This document shows positions 1 through 8,330 of a stretch of DNA of 64,000 bases, in pieces. This DNA is from Prorocentrum cordatum. Its lineage: Eukaryota; Sar; Dinophyceae; Prorocentrales; Prorocentraceae. Position numbers and translations under genes: made by a program. The notes beneath the pieces are model-generated. The model worked only from the letters and a program-made list of their open reading frames with translations. It was not told the origin of the DNA and searched no databases. Location: NCBI GenBank assembly GCA_963575745.1, contig CAUYUJ010001725.1:196174-260173 (forward strand). The letters are read 5' to 3'. The stretch's first letter is position 1. The number at the start of each line of letters is the position of its first letter.

Positions 1-470
1 TTTTCAAAATGTGGTTTTCGCTTTTGCGCCGCGTGCCCTCGTTTAGAAGTGTGCAAACATATGCAAGGCTGCAGCACGATTCATTTTTCAAAATGCGGCG
101 CTCGCCTTAGCGCATGTTTCACAATCGTGCAATTGTTTGACGGATGCGTGTGGTGGAAGTTTCCAGAATAATGTTCTGACACGATTTGGGACTGTCAAGA
201 CGCAGCAGTGTTGTTGTTCGGCGGTGTTGAAGAACCAGGAATGGTGTCCTGGCACGGTTGAAAGCTGTCAGGTCGCAACGGTCATTTGGTTCGCCGCGCT
301 GACATCCCACGAGTCGCGTTTTGACGCGATTGGGGATTCTCAAGCGTTTGCCATCAAGTGGTGCGCTCCCCGCAATGAGAGTAAACTCTGGCAGGGACCT
401 ATGAAGAGGGAGCTTGGAAGGAGGGTTTCATGCAGGATCGTTGATGCATTTTGGGTTTGTACTGGTCCTC
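1..470 (+). repeat. Dispersed repeat family R1, copy 1 (5' end outside window)
   Basis: This is noncoding repeat DNA resembling 52970-53665 and 63010-63510. Shared landmarks in order are a phrase like TTTTCAAAATGTGGTTCTCG, a block around GTGTTGAAG...CCAGGAATG, a block like GGGACT..TGAAGAGGGAGC, and an end like ATCGTTGATGCATTTTGGG followed at once by a CCT tract. No credible protein is encoded: the open frame across it runs into poly-proline from the CCT tract. Confidence 0.7.
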
Positions 471-765
471 CTCCTCCTCCTCCTCCTTTTCCTCCTCCCC
501 CTCCTCCTCCTCCCCCTCTTCCTCATCCTCCTCCTCCTCCTCCTCCTCCTCCTCCTCCTATTCCTCCTCCTCCTCCTCCTCCTCCTCCTCCTCCTCCTCC
601 TCCTCCTCCTCCTCCTCCTCCTCCTCCTCCTCCTCCTCCTCCTCCTCCTCCTCCTCCTCCTCCTCCTCCTCTCCCCCTCCCCCTCTCCCTCCTCCCCTTC
701 CTCCACCTCCTCCTCCTCTTCCTCCTTCCCCCCCTTTGCCTCCTCCTCCCTCCTCCCTCCTCGTC
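465..765 (+). repeat. (CCT)n pyrimidine microsatellite
   Basis: Nearly pure CCT/CTC triplets with a few C- or T-shifts. It gives long poly-Pro, poly-Leu and poly-Ser open frames that should not be read as genes. It begins directly at the end of the R1 repeat. Confidence 0.95.
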
Positions 766-1765
766 CCCCCTCCGCCGCCCAGGGCCGAAGAAGCCGCCGC
801 GCGCGGAACCCGGAGCCCGCGGGCTCACAGCAGCAGCCGCCGCCGGGTTCCAGCCCGCGCGCCCCTTGCCGCGCCAGGGCTCGGAGGACGGTGCCCCCCT
901 CGGGCGCCCTCCATCCGGCTACGTCGGCGGGCGCCCCCCTCCTCGGGCGCCCTCCTCGAGCGTGCGGGCGTTTCGTATTCGAACGTCTTCTCCTCCAGCC
1001 GCCTCCTGGCCGTGGCCTCCGCCCCAAGTCTGGGCCTCTTGCGGTCCCCGTCCCGCGTCGGGCCTCTTGCCCGTCAGGGAACGGCCCGCGGGACGAGGTG
1101 CCGCCCCCCCCGGGGGAAGAGGTCGAGAGCGTCGGGCGGGCCGGCCGCCCGTCACCGAAGCATCGTGGCGCCGGAGGCCCCGTTCACGGTGCGTCGTGAG
1201 GTGGGTCAGTCGGGATTCAGAGCGCGAGCTACTTACCCCGCTTTCGCTTCCAGGCAAAACCTAGTCATACCACGCGCCTCCTCGTCAAGCGGCCTGACCA
1301 GTACAGGCCGTAGTTTGGCATCGTTTGGTATCTCTTGGAAGCGAGGGTGGTCAAAAGCGAGATAGGTTTGTTTCCCCCTAAGGGATCCGGGGGGGGGGGT
1401 GGCGTTTTCGTCGTTCTTCGGTGCATCCCAGCACCTCGCCGAGGGCTTTCCGGGGTCAGGATCGTCCCGAACGGCCGCGGGAATTCTGGCCCGAAATCCA
1501 GACGTGTTCGCGTCGTGGCAAAAAAAACGACGGGCGTTGTTTGACCGTGTTGGGCCCTATGGTCCTTCAAAGACGACCAGAGATGAAAACCTGGCCCTGA
1601 GGAAAGAATCCAGATTTGGGGGACCATGCATTGAGAAAGTCAAGACATCGCATGTTTGCTCCCGCCAAGCTCCCCCTCGCTCAAGGACTCCTCATTATCC
1701 TCGTCCTCCTGCTTCTGGGCTCATCCTCCTCCTCCACCTCTTCTTCCTCTCTGGGATCCTCCCTC
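766..1765. other. GC-rich stretch without recognisable gene
   Basis: About 1 kb of GC-rich sequence. Several frames are open, but none shows a domain, a repeat protein pattern or a plausible start. The open frames extend into the flanking microsatellites. Nothing functional was recognised. Confidence 0.5.
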
Positions 1766-1770
1766 TGGGC

Positions 1771-1809
<39 letters not shown>

Positions 1810-2035
1810 GCATCAGCATCAGCATCAGCATCAACAGCATAATCACCAGCAGCAGTATCATCGCCATCATCATCCTCATCATCCTCATCATCAACATCAT
1901 CATCAGCATCAGCAGCAGCAGCAGCAGCAGCAGCAGCATCGGCAGCAGCTGCAGCATCAGCATCAGCATCAGCATCATCCTCGTCCTCGTCCCCGTCCTC
2001 GTCCTCGTCCTCATCCTCATCCTCAACCTCCTACC
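1766..2035 (+). repeat. (CAT)n/(CAGCAT)n and (CTCGTC)n microsatellite cluster
   Basis: Runs of CAT, then CAG/CAT mixtures, CAG, and finally CCTCGT/CCTCAT triplets. One frame reads His/Gln-rich, which follows directly from the triplets. Confidence 0.9.
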
Positions 2036-2229
2036 AGTGTCTCCCAGACAATGGTGTGGCCCCCTCGTTTCCCCCGCCTGCAGCCTGGGCTCGCGCGCAG
2101 CGAGCCGCGAAGTCCTCGCCCATGGGCTTATTCCACTCCTCCCCTCTGTCGCTCGAGGGCGCCAGGGCCCGAGACTGGACCTGTCCGATCGCGCTGGGCC
2201 TCTCAGAGCGCTCTCGGGGGCCTGCGCAG

Positions 2230-3390
2230 AGCTCGGAGGCAGGAGTCCTCCGACATCGCCTCCCTCTCCCCAGGGGGGCATTTCCAGCACGGTTGGGTCC
2301 GACGTCCCTCAGCCTCCTCTTTCTCCTCTTCCTCCTCTTCCTTTTCCTCCTCCTCCTCCTTCTCGTCATCCCTCTCCTTCTCCTCCTCCTCCTCCTCTCC
2401 TCCTTCTCTTCCTCCCACTCCTCCTCCTCAGAGGGGAGGTTGGCAAGGACGAGGAGCAGAAGGAGAAGGAGTTTGGAACCTCTCTGGTCCTTCTTGGGCC
2501 TCCTTCCGGAGGCCCTACCACGGCATTCCCGGCACATTCGGGTCCCGTTTTCTATTCCTCTTTCTCCTCCTCCTCCTCCTCCTCCTCCTCCTCCTCCTCG
2601 TCCTCCAGAGGAGGGAGGTTGGCAAGGAGGAGGGGCAGCAGGAGAAGGAGCTTGGAACTTGGAACCCCTCTGGCCCTTCTTGGGCTTCCGTCTGGAGGCC
2701 CACCACGGCGTTTCCGACACGTTCGTGTCCGACCTTCTCCTCCTCCTCCTCCTCCTCCTCCTCCTCCTCCTCCTCCTCCTCCTCCTCCTCCTCCTCCTCC
2801 TCCGCTTCTTCCTCCGTTTTCGTCCTCCTCCTCCTCCTCGTCCTCCAGAGGAGGGAGGTTGGCAAGGAGGAGGGGCAGCAGGAGAAGGAGCTCGGTACCT
2901 CTCTGGCCCTTCTTGGGCCTGCTTCCGAAGTCCCACGACGGCATTTCCAGCAGGGTGGGGTCCGACCTCCGTGCTCCCCATCCCCGGGGAGTCTAGCGGG
3001 CTAGGAGATGGAGCAGGAGCAGAAGGAGTTTGGGACCTCTTTGGCCCTTCTTGAGCCTCCTTCTGGAGACCCTCCACGGCATGTCCGGCACGTTTGGCTC
3101 CGACCTTTTCTTCCTTCTCCTCCTCCTCCTCCTCCTCTCCTCCTCCTACTCATCCTCCTCCTCCCTCTCCTCCTCCTCCTGCTCCTCCTCCTTCTCCTCC
3201 TCCTCTTCCTCCTCTTCCTCCTCTTCCTCCCCCTCCTCCTTCCTCCTCGTCCTCCTCAGAAGGGATGTTGGCAAGGACGAGGAGCAGAAGGAGAAGGAGT
3301 TTGGAACCTCTCTGGTCCTTCTTGGGGCTCCTTCTGGAAACGCACCACGGCATTTCTGTCACGTTCGGGTTCCAGGAGCCGTTCATGGCC
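2230..3390 (+). repeat. Six-copy tandem block of a ~110-bp unit spaced by CCT tracts
   Basis: A unit starting near GAGGTTGGCAAGGA and ending near TTCGGGTCCGACC recurs at about 2434, 2614, 2854, 3003 (5' end altered) and 3264, with a 3' half at about 2270. Each unit is separated from the next by a CCT/CTC tract of different length (roughly 30-130 nt). Units are about 80-90% alike by eye. The block looks like tandem duplication of unit plus tract followed by expansion of each tract. Confidence 0.85.
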
Positions 3391-3780
3391 CCAGGACCGC
3401 TGGCAAGAGTTGGCTCCAGATTCAATTCTGGCAGATTTGAGTGCATGGCATTCTTCGCCGAACCACCCTGACAAAAATGTGGAGCCCCGAAGGTGTGCAA
3501 ACGAGATTCGACTCGACGCGGGTAAAGCCTAGATCCCCCCCCAGATGCAGGTACATTTATTTTTGTCAGAAACACACCAGTACACATAACAGCGATTCGG
3601 GATGAGACATCGGCCCTGGTGAAGGGGCCGAGAACTTCGTGGGCGGGCGACTCGAGCAAATCAGGTCGTCGGAGGTTTGGGCCTTGGCCCGGGAAGGAGG
3701 AATGATGAAGAGGGGCTCCCCCCTCGTCCTCAGCAGGAGGAGGAGGAGGAGGAGGTGGCCTCTCTCTGCCCATCCCCGGT
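3391..3780. other. Stretch without recognisable gene
   Basis: Unique-looking sequence after the last tandem unit and before the next CCT tract. Short open frames only; no motif recognised. Confidence 0.5.
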
Positions 3781-4030
3781 CGTTCTCCTCCTCCTCCTCC
3801 TCCTCCTTCTCCTCCTCCTCCTCCTCCTCCTCATCCTCCTCATCCTCCCTCCTCTTCCCTCCTCCTTTCCTTCCTCCTCCTCCTCCTCCTCCTCCTTCTC
3901 CTCCTCCTCCTCCTCCTCCTCCTCCTCCTCCCCCTCCTCCTCCTTCTCCTCCTCCTCTTCCTCCTCCTCCTCTTTCCTTTTCTCTTTCTCCATCCCCCTC
4001 TGCTCTTCCTCATCTCCCCTCCCCCCCTCT
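3781..4030 (+). repeat. (CCT)n pyrimidine microsatellite
   Basis: About 250 nt of CCT/CTC triplets with C-runs; open in several frames as poly-Ser, poly-Leu and poly-Pro. Confidence 0.95.
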
Positions 4031-4190
4031 CCCCTCCCGAGTACCTCCCCGACGCGCCCTCGGGCAGGAGGGCTCCCCGCCAGCCCGGGCCACCCTGGAG
4101 GAGGCACTCGAGGACCGCGGCCAGCACAGATCGACCAGAGAGGCCAATTTTTCCACGCCTGGCGGTTTCTGCCTTCGCTCGAAAGAACAA

Positions 4191-4288
4191 AACGCCATTA
4201 ACATAAATTGTTGGCGCTCCACGCGGATTTCTTGGATCTGCGCTGGGGCCCCCTGCGCGAAGCGCCAAAAGATTATGCTCATGGCGTT
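4191..4288. mobile_element. Foldback element, family M2 copy A (98 bp)
   Basis: Terminal inverted repeats of 28 bp (4191-4218 against 4261-4288) match at 23 of 28 positions, both beginning AACGCCAT and ending TTGGCGCT. The left half carries the M2 core GCGGATTTCTTGGATCTGCG, also seen near 47030, 47640, 51790 and 61050. No coding capacity. This is consistent with a non-autonomous terminal-inverted-repeat element; no target-site duplication was obvious. Confidence 0.65.
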
Positions 4289-4478
4289 GTCCCCATACCG
4301 CAGGAAGATGGGGCGCAGCCGTTTCTTGCGATGCTGTGTGTCTGTTGTTCGCGGCGTCGGATCTCAGGGAGGGCCCTCGGCAGCACCCGGGGCGCGCGAG
4401 TGAGCGATTTGGGTCCTCCAAAGGGGGCGGCGAGATCTGCGCACATCTGCGGTCCCTGGCACAAGGGCTCCCACGAGG

Positions 4479-4503
4479 GCGCGAAGTTATTCGCGCTTCG
4501 CGC
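4479..4503. repeat. 25-bp sequence identical to 17575-17599, on the far side of the LINE
   Basis: The 25 bases are identical and in the same orientation at the two places, and 28 of 29 match if four upstream bases are included. The sequence is a partial palindrome (GCGCGAAG...CTTCGCGC). Lying either side of the LINE, it could be a target-site duplication, but a palindromic GC-rich phrase may equally be a dispersed host repeat. Confidence 0.5.
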
Positions 4504-4779
4504 TTCGCGGTCCTCGTTCCTTCTCCTTCTCCGCTATTTCCGCTATTTGACGCGCCGTAAGGGTCACAGCCCTGAAGCGCAGCGCGGCGGCCGTCGGCCG
4601 CCGACAGAGGGGGGGAGAGGGAGGCCCGTTTCAATCCTGGACAGCGAAGGCCTGGAGGAAAGGGGAAGGGAAAAAGACGGGCCCGTTGGGCCCAACACCG
4701 GTCGGCGAAGGGCCCGAGGGGGCGAGGGCCCGCGGGGCCCTGGCCTTTGGCTCGGCGAGGGCCCACCCACCTCGGTGGG

Positions 4780-5441
4780 ACCTAGCTGAGCTCGTCCGCG
4801 TGGTCGGGGGCGGCGGGGCCCTCAGGTCGCGTCGAGGGCGGCGACCCCGCCCGCCCCTGGCCTCCGTGATGCGCTCCCTCTGGTCCAGCGCGAGGTGCTC
4901 CGCGTCGCGCGTGCGTCCGCGGTGTGCACCTGCCGGTCCAGCGCCTGGAGCTCTGCGTTGCCGCAAGTCTGCGGGGCTCCGCTCCTGGCCTCCCAGCTGT
5001 ACGCCAGCTGGCCAAGCGCGCGGAGCTCCGCGTTGCCGCCGGCCTCCATGATGCGCTCCCTCTGGCCCAGCGCGAGGTGCTCCGCGTCGCCGTGCGTCGC
5101 CGGGTGCACCTGCTGGTCCAGCGCCAGGAGCTCTGTGTTGCCGCCGGTCTGCGGGAGCTTCAGCGCTTGGCCTCCCAGCTGTGCGCCAGCTGGCCCAGCG
5201 CGCGGAGCTCCGCGTTGCCGTCGGCCTCCATCGCCTGGCCCCCAGCGCGAGGAGCTCCATGGTGCCGTCGGCCTCCGCGATGGTCCCCAGCGCGAGGAGC
5301 TCCGCGATGCCGTCGGCTTCCGCATTTTCTCCTTCTGGCCCAGCGCGAGGCGCTCCGCGTCGCGGTCGGCCTCCTCGATGTGCCAGTGAGCCTGCCTCGT
5401 TGCTGGTGGGCTCTTCGTCTTGTCACAATCACCTTGGTCAT
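4780..5441 (-). pseudogene. Degenerate tandem coding-like repeats, Ala/Leu/Glu-rich
   Basis: On the minus strand a phrase such as EADGNAELRALGQLAHSWEA or GDAEHLALGQRERIMEAGG recurs about every 20-32 residues, at least eight times, but the frame changes several times. DNA landmarks are CGCGGAGCTCCGCGCGCTGG and GGAGGCC. The pattern suggests a former alpha-helical, coiled-coil-like repeat protein that has lost its frame, or a minisatellite that happens to read helical. No family is recognised. It lies just beyond the 3' side of the LINE. Confidence 0.45.
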
Positions 5442-6000
5442 GAACTGGTTGACTGCGTTGGGCTCTTCTCCTGGTACGGGTCTCAGCCGATGAAGTAGTT
5501 GTCGTGCTGGTTAAGGTCGATGGGGGTCGGCTTGTTGCTGGTAGGTGGAATAGATTGCGGGCGCACTCTGGCCTCCATGCACCGACTTCAAGCAGGGTTC
5601 ATGGCGGCCCTGCCTCGTCCCGCTATGGCTAGGGGTCACGGTGCCCTCGGTGGGGGCGAACCCCAGGCCAGGTGATTCTTCTGCTGTCGATGAGGAAGGT
5701 CAACGCTGCCCTATGCTACGCCCTTGGGCGCTCGGGAGCTCCGTCTCCGCCATGGGAATGGTGGGGGTGGCGAGCTAGGGCGGACCGCGGGGGCGCGGGC
5801 AGTACTCGTCCTGCCCCCCCCCTGCCCCTCACCATCCCCCCTGGTGGGCGCGGGCAGTCCTCGTCCTGCCCCCCCGCCCTTCGAGCCCGTCTCGAAGTTT
5901 GATCCTTGCCTCACCAGGGCAACGTTGACTGGTGCTTGGTGCAGTTGGGGTCATCGGGCTGGTACTTCTGAGCCCTGGCTGTACGGCGGCCGTGTCCGTC
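5442..6000. other. 3' flank or trailer of the LINE, no gene recognised
   Basis: Sequence between the degenerate repeat and the LINE hairpins. It contains a direct duplication of a GTGGGCGCGGGCAGT..CTCGTCCTGCCCCC phrase (about 5792-5880). No poly(A) or simple tail marking the LINE 3' end could be picked out with confidence. Confidence 0.4.
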
Positions 6001-6025
6001 GCTATGCAAAACGTGGCGACGTGAG

Positions 6026-6061
6026 CCTGGGGTGTTCCCTCGCATTCGGGGCTTCCCCAGG
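6026..6061 (-). promoter_or_regulatory. LINE 3' hairpin, second unit
   Basis: On the element's coding strand the 36 bases run from CCTGGGG to CCCCAGG, a perfect 7-bp stem, with inner GCCCCGAATGCG..GGGAAC able to add a short CCC/GGG pairing. It belongs to a ~77-bp unit repeated in tandem with 6102-6137. Its stem differs from that of the other unit by a paired change, which supports a selected RNA structure, plausibly the site recognised by the element's reverse transcriptase. Confidence 0.6.
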
Positions 6062-6101
6062 TCTTGCGTCCTGACAACTTGTGCAAAACTTGGCGACGTA
6101 G

Positions 6102-6137
6102 CCTGAGGTGTTCCCACGCATTCGGGGCTTCCTCAGG
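6102..6137 (-). promoter_or_regulatory. LINE 3' hairpin, first unit
   Basis: On the coding strand this is CCTGAGG...CCTCAGG, a 7-bp stem with the same loop body as 6026-6061. The A:T pair here is a G:C pair in the other unit, so both sides of the stem changed together. It starts about 30 bases after the last coding stop. Confidence 0.6.
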
Positions 6138-6167
6138 ACTTGCGTTCTGGTTCTTTTGTACATGTCG

Positions 6168-8330
6168 TCAAGGCGCTTCGTCACGATCCTCGTTGTCAGC
6201 CTGTGCCCGAACAGCTCCTGTCGAGGTGGTGGCCCTGCCGATTGCCTTGTCGGGTCGGTCCTGCCGGGCCCACTCCCTTGCCTCTTCCAGCCAGGTCGGT
6301 GAGCCGTTCCGCCTGCTGCCTCGATAGTAGTCCTGACCCATCTCCCTGGTCTTGTAGTGGTCGAGCGGCTGGAAGAAGTGGGCCACGTCGTCGTCGATGT
6401 GCCACCCCTGGACGTCGTTGGGCGACTCGCCAAAGCGCCACCTGATCTGCTTCACCAGTGCGGTCGCGATGGCCTGGCACATCCTGTTCGGGTACTCCTT
6501 GGCCGGCGCGGTGCGCCACTGGCCTTCATCGTTGATGCCTGCCAGCTCCGCATGGTAGGAGGCCGTGTGAAAGCACCTTCCACTTCCAGGCAGTCTCCTG
6601 ATTTCTGCTCGGAGGGTTGGTAGGGATACCGCCATCAGGCTTGTGGATTTCCTCGAGCGCGCTCCACAGGTGCACTGGTCGAAGGTGATCAGCTCGACTC
6701 CCTGCTGGTTCAGGAGATGGCGCATCTCGGGAAGCTTCCAGGAGCTGGCGAAGTGCTCCTCGATGGGCTCAGACGGGTGCTCGAGCATGCCTGGGACTCC
6801 CAAATTGAGGCACATGTACATAAGTTCCAGCTGTGTCCTGTATAGGCGGTTGCCTGTCGCTACTTGCTCCATCTCTGGGCGGGAAAGGTAGCGAAAGCCC
6901 CACAGGCTACTGCCGCCCCTTAGGGGTCTTGGTGGCCGACCCCTGCAGCCATTGGGGGGCAAGTGGCGCGCTCGGCTCCAGGTCTCGCACGGCGGTCCGC
7001 CGATGACTCCTGCAATTCTTCCTGCTTGTGCCATGTCTCGCCACTTGCTGACTGCGACCTCAGATGTCAGGTCGCCGAAGGTCGGGTCGTTGGCGATGTC
7101 CAGGCTGAGCATGTGTATGTCGCAAGCAGCCCGACTGCTGAGGCGGTCAAACCAGTCCTGAACATCTCCGTCTCGGCGACGGCCGCTGAATAGATGCAGC
7201 ACATATAACGTCCGAGCTGGTCTGGGCCTCGGTACAGCGGCTGGCGGCGGTGGCTGCTCCTCAACGAAGGGCAGCTCAAGGCTCTCGTAGTGGCCGCCGT
7301 TGCTGTCGTCGCTGTCCTCGTCCGTATGTATTTCTGGAGGGCGAGCAGGGACTGCAGGCTTCTCTGCCCAGTCGATAGGCCTGCCCGCCCTTCGGTTCGC
7401 CTGCTGCTGGTCGCGGACAATTTGCTGGTTGTGCTGCAGCTCGGCTCTACTTAGGATTGCTGGGCGCGTCTTTCTCCAATGTCGAGCGCACTTGCGCACT
7501 CTCAGCAAGTGTTTGACCAGCCTGTTTGTAGTATGATAATCCATGCCGCATCCGTAGCAGACCGAACCAGTTGCCCACGAAATAGGATGACCCGACGAGG
7601 TGTGGTCCTTGGTGATGTGTGCTCGTAGCACTGCTGCGCTGGCTTCAGTACGTCCACAGTGGTAGCATAAGTACTTGCGCTGATGCTCGAAATGCTGGTC
7701 TGGGAAGGACGAGATGGCTTCCGTGTTGGTCCACCGTTGGAGTCGAAGCCTCCATCGAGCATGGTGGTCGTGGTCGTACTGGCGAGCTTTGCCACGTTGG
7801 CAAGCTTTCTTTACTGCGCTGAGGTAGCTTTGGTAGTCGTTCCTGGCCCAGTCCTTCCAGTCCTCGAGCGTGTATGCTCCACCACGCTCGTCAGGTCCTG
7901 TGTGGTCGCGGACCCAATCCAGGTCTCGGCGGAGCAGTGCCACCCAGCCGTAGCTACCGTCCCATGCTTGGCTAAGTAGCCGGCGGAGGTGCAGGGGTCC
8001 CCAGTTGAGGCATCTGCCAAATAGCCGTAACCTCTCAAGTCGCAGGACTATCTCTGGGGGCAGCTTGTCGACTCCTTCGAGGATCTGGGTGTTCGTTACT
8101 TCCTTTTTCTGTCGTACTTTCCAAGTGATCCTCTGCGCCGCAGCGTAGTTGACGATGTACTGGTTGTTGAAATTCCTGGCCTGGCCTGCGGTGAGTTCGG
8201 GCCAGGTAGACGCATTGTATAATAGCTGGGATAGCACCACGCTGTCGGCTAAATAGGCCTTGTCTTTGATTGCCAGCTCTGATCGCCTGTGGACTTCGAT
8301 GGAGAGGCCTCGTGGATGTCGCTGCAGTGG
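6168..8330 (-). CDS. LINE ORF2 C-terminal part: zinc fingers plus C5-methyltransferase-like domain (frameshifted off ORF2)
   Basis: Open from a stop at 8331-8333 to the stop at 6168; the 690-residue frame counted from 8240 begins VVLSQLLYNASTWPELT, which is internal to a LINE reverse-transcriptase thumb region, so this is the continuation of ORF2 and not a separate gene. Around residues 190-250 there are two C2H2-type fingers (YLCYHCGRTE..LRAHITKDH and SVCYGCGMDY..LVKHLLRVRKC). From about residue 345 a Rossmann-type C5-methyltransferase-like domain follows: LYVLHLFSG (motif I position), VIGGPPCETWS at about 417 (motif IV with the catalytic Pro-Cys), MLEHP at about 487 (motif VI position, EHP instead of ENV), and FDQCTCGARSRK further on. 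Retrotransposon-borne cytosine methyltransferases are known from dinoflagellates; activity here is inference, as motif I lacks the usual glycines and no target-recognition region was identified. Confidence 0.75.
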   Translation of the reverse strand, partial: PLQRHPRGLSIEVHRRSELAIKDKAYLADSVVLSQLLYNASTWPELTAGQARNFNNQYIVNYAAAQRITWKVRQKKEVTNTQILEGVDKLPPEIVLRLERLRLFGRCLNWGPLHLRRLLSQAWDGSYGWVALLRRDLDWVRDHTGPDERGGAYTLEDWKDWARNDYQSYLSAVKKACQRGKARQYDHDHHARWRLRLQRWTNTEAISSFPDQHFEHQRKYLCYHCGRTEASAAVLRAHITKDHTSSGHPISWATGSVCYGCGMDYHTTNRLVKHLLRVRKCARHWRKTRPAILSRAELQHNQQIVRDQQQANRRAGRPIDWAEKPAVPARPPEIHTDEDSDDSNGGHYESLELPFVEEQPPPPAAVPRPRPARTLYVLHLFSGRRRDGDVQDWFDRLSSRAACDIHMLSLDIANDPTFGDLTSEVAVSKWRDMAQAGRIAGVIGGPPCETWSRARHLPPNGCRGRPPRPLRGGSSLWGFRYLSRPEMEQVATGNRLYRTQLELMYMCLNLGVPGMLEHPSEPIEEHFASSWKLPEMRHLLNQQGVELITFDQCTCGARSRKSTSLMAVSLPTLRAEIRRLPGSGRCFHTASYHAELAGINDEGQWRTAPAKEYPNRMCQAIATALVKQIRWRFGESPNDVQGWHIDDDVAHFFQPLDHYKTREMGQDYYRGSRRNGSPTWLEEAREWARQDRPDKAIGRATTSTGAVRAQADNEDRDEAP

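Noticed and set aside
137-1264. Long plus-strand frame of 375 codons with poly-proline
   Set aside because: The middle is a translation of the CCT microsatellite; the parts outside it have no domain and differ in neighbouring frames without constraint.
1616-3004. 462-codon frame rich in His, Gln and Ser
   Set aside because: It follows exactly from CAT/CAG/CCT repeats and the tandem block.
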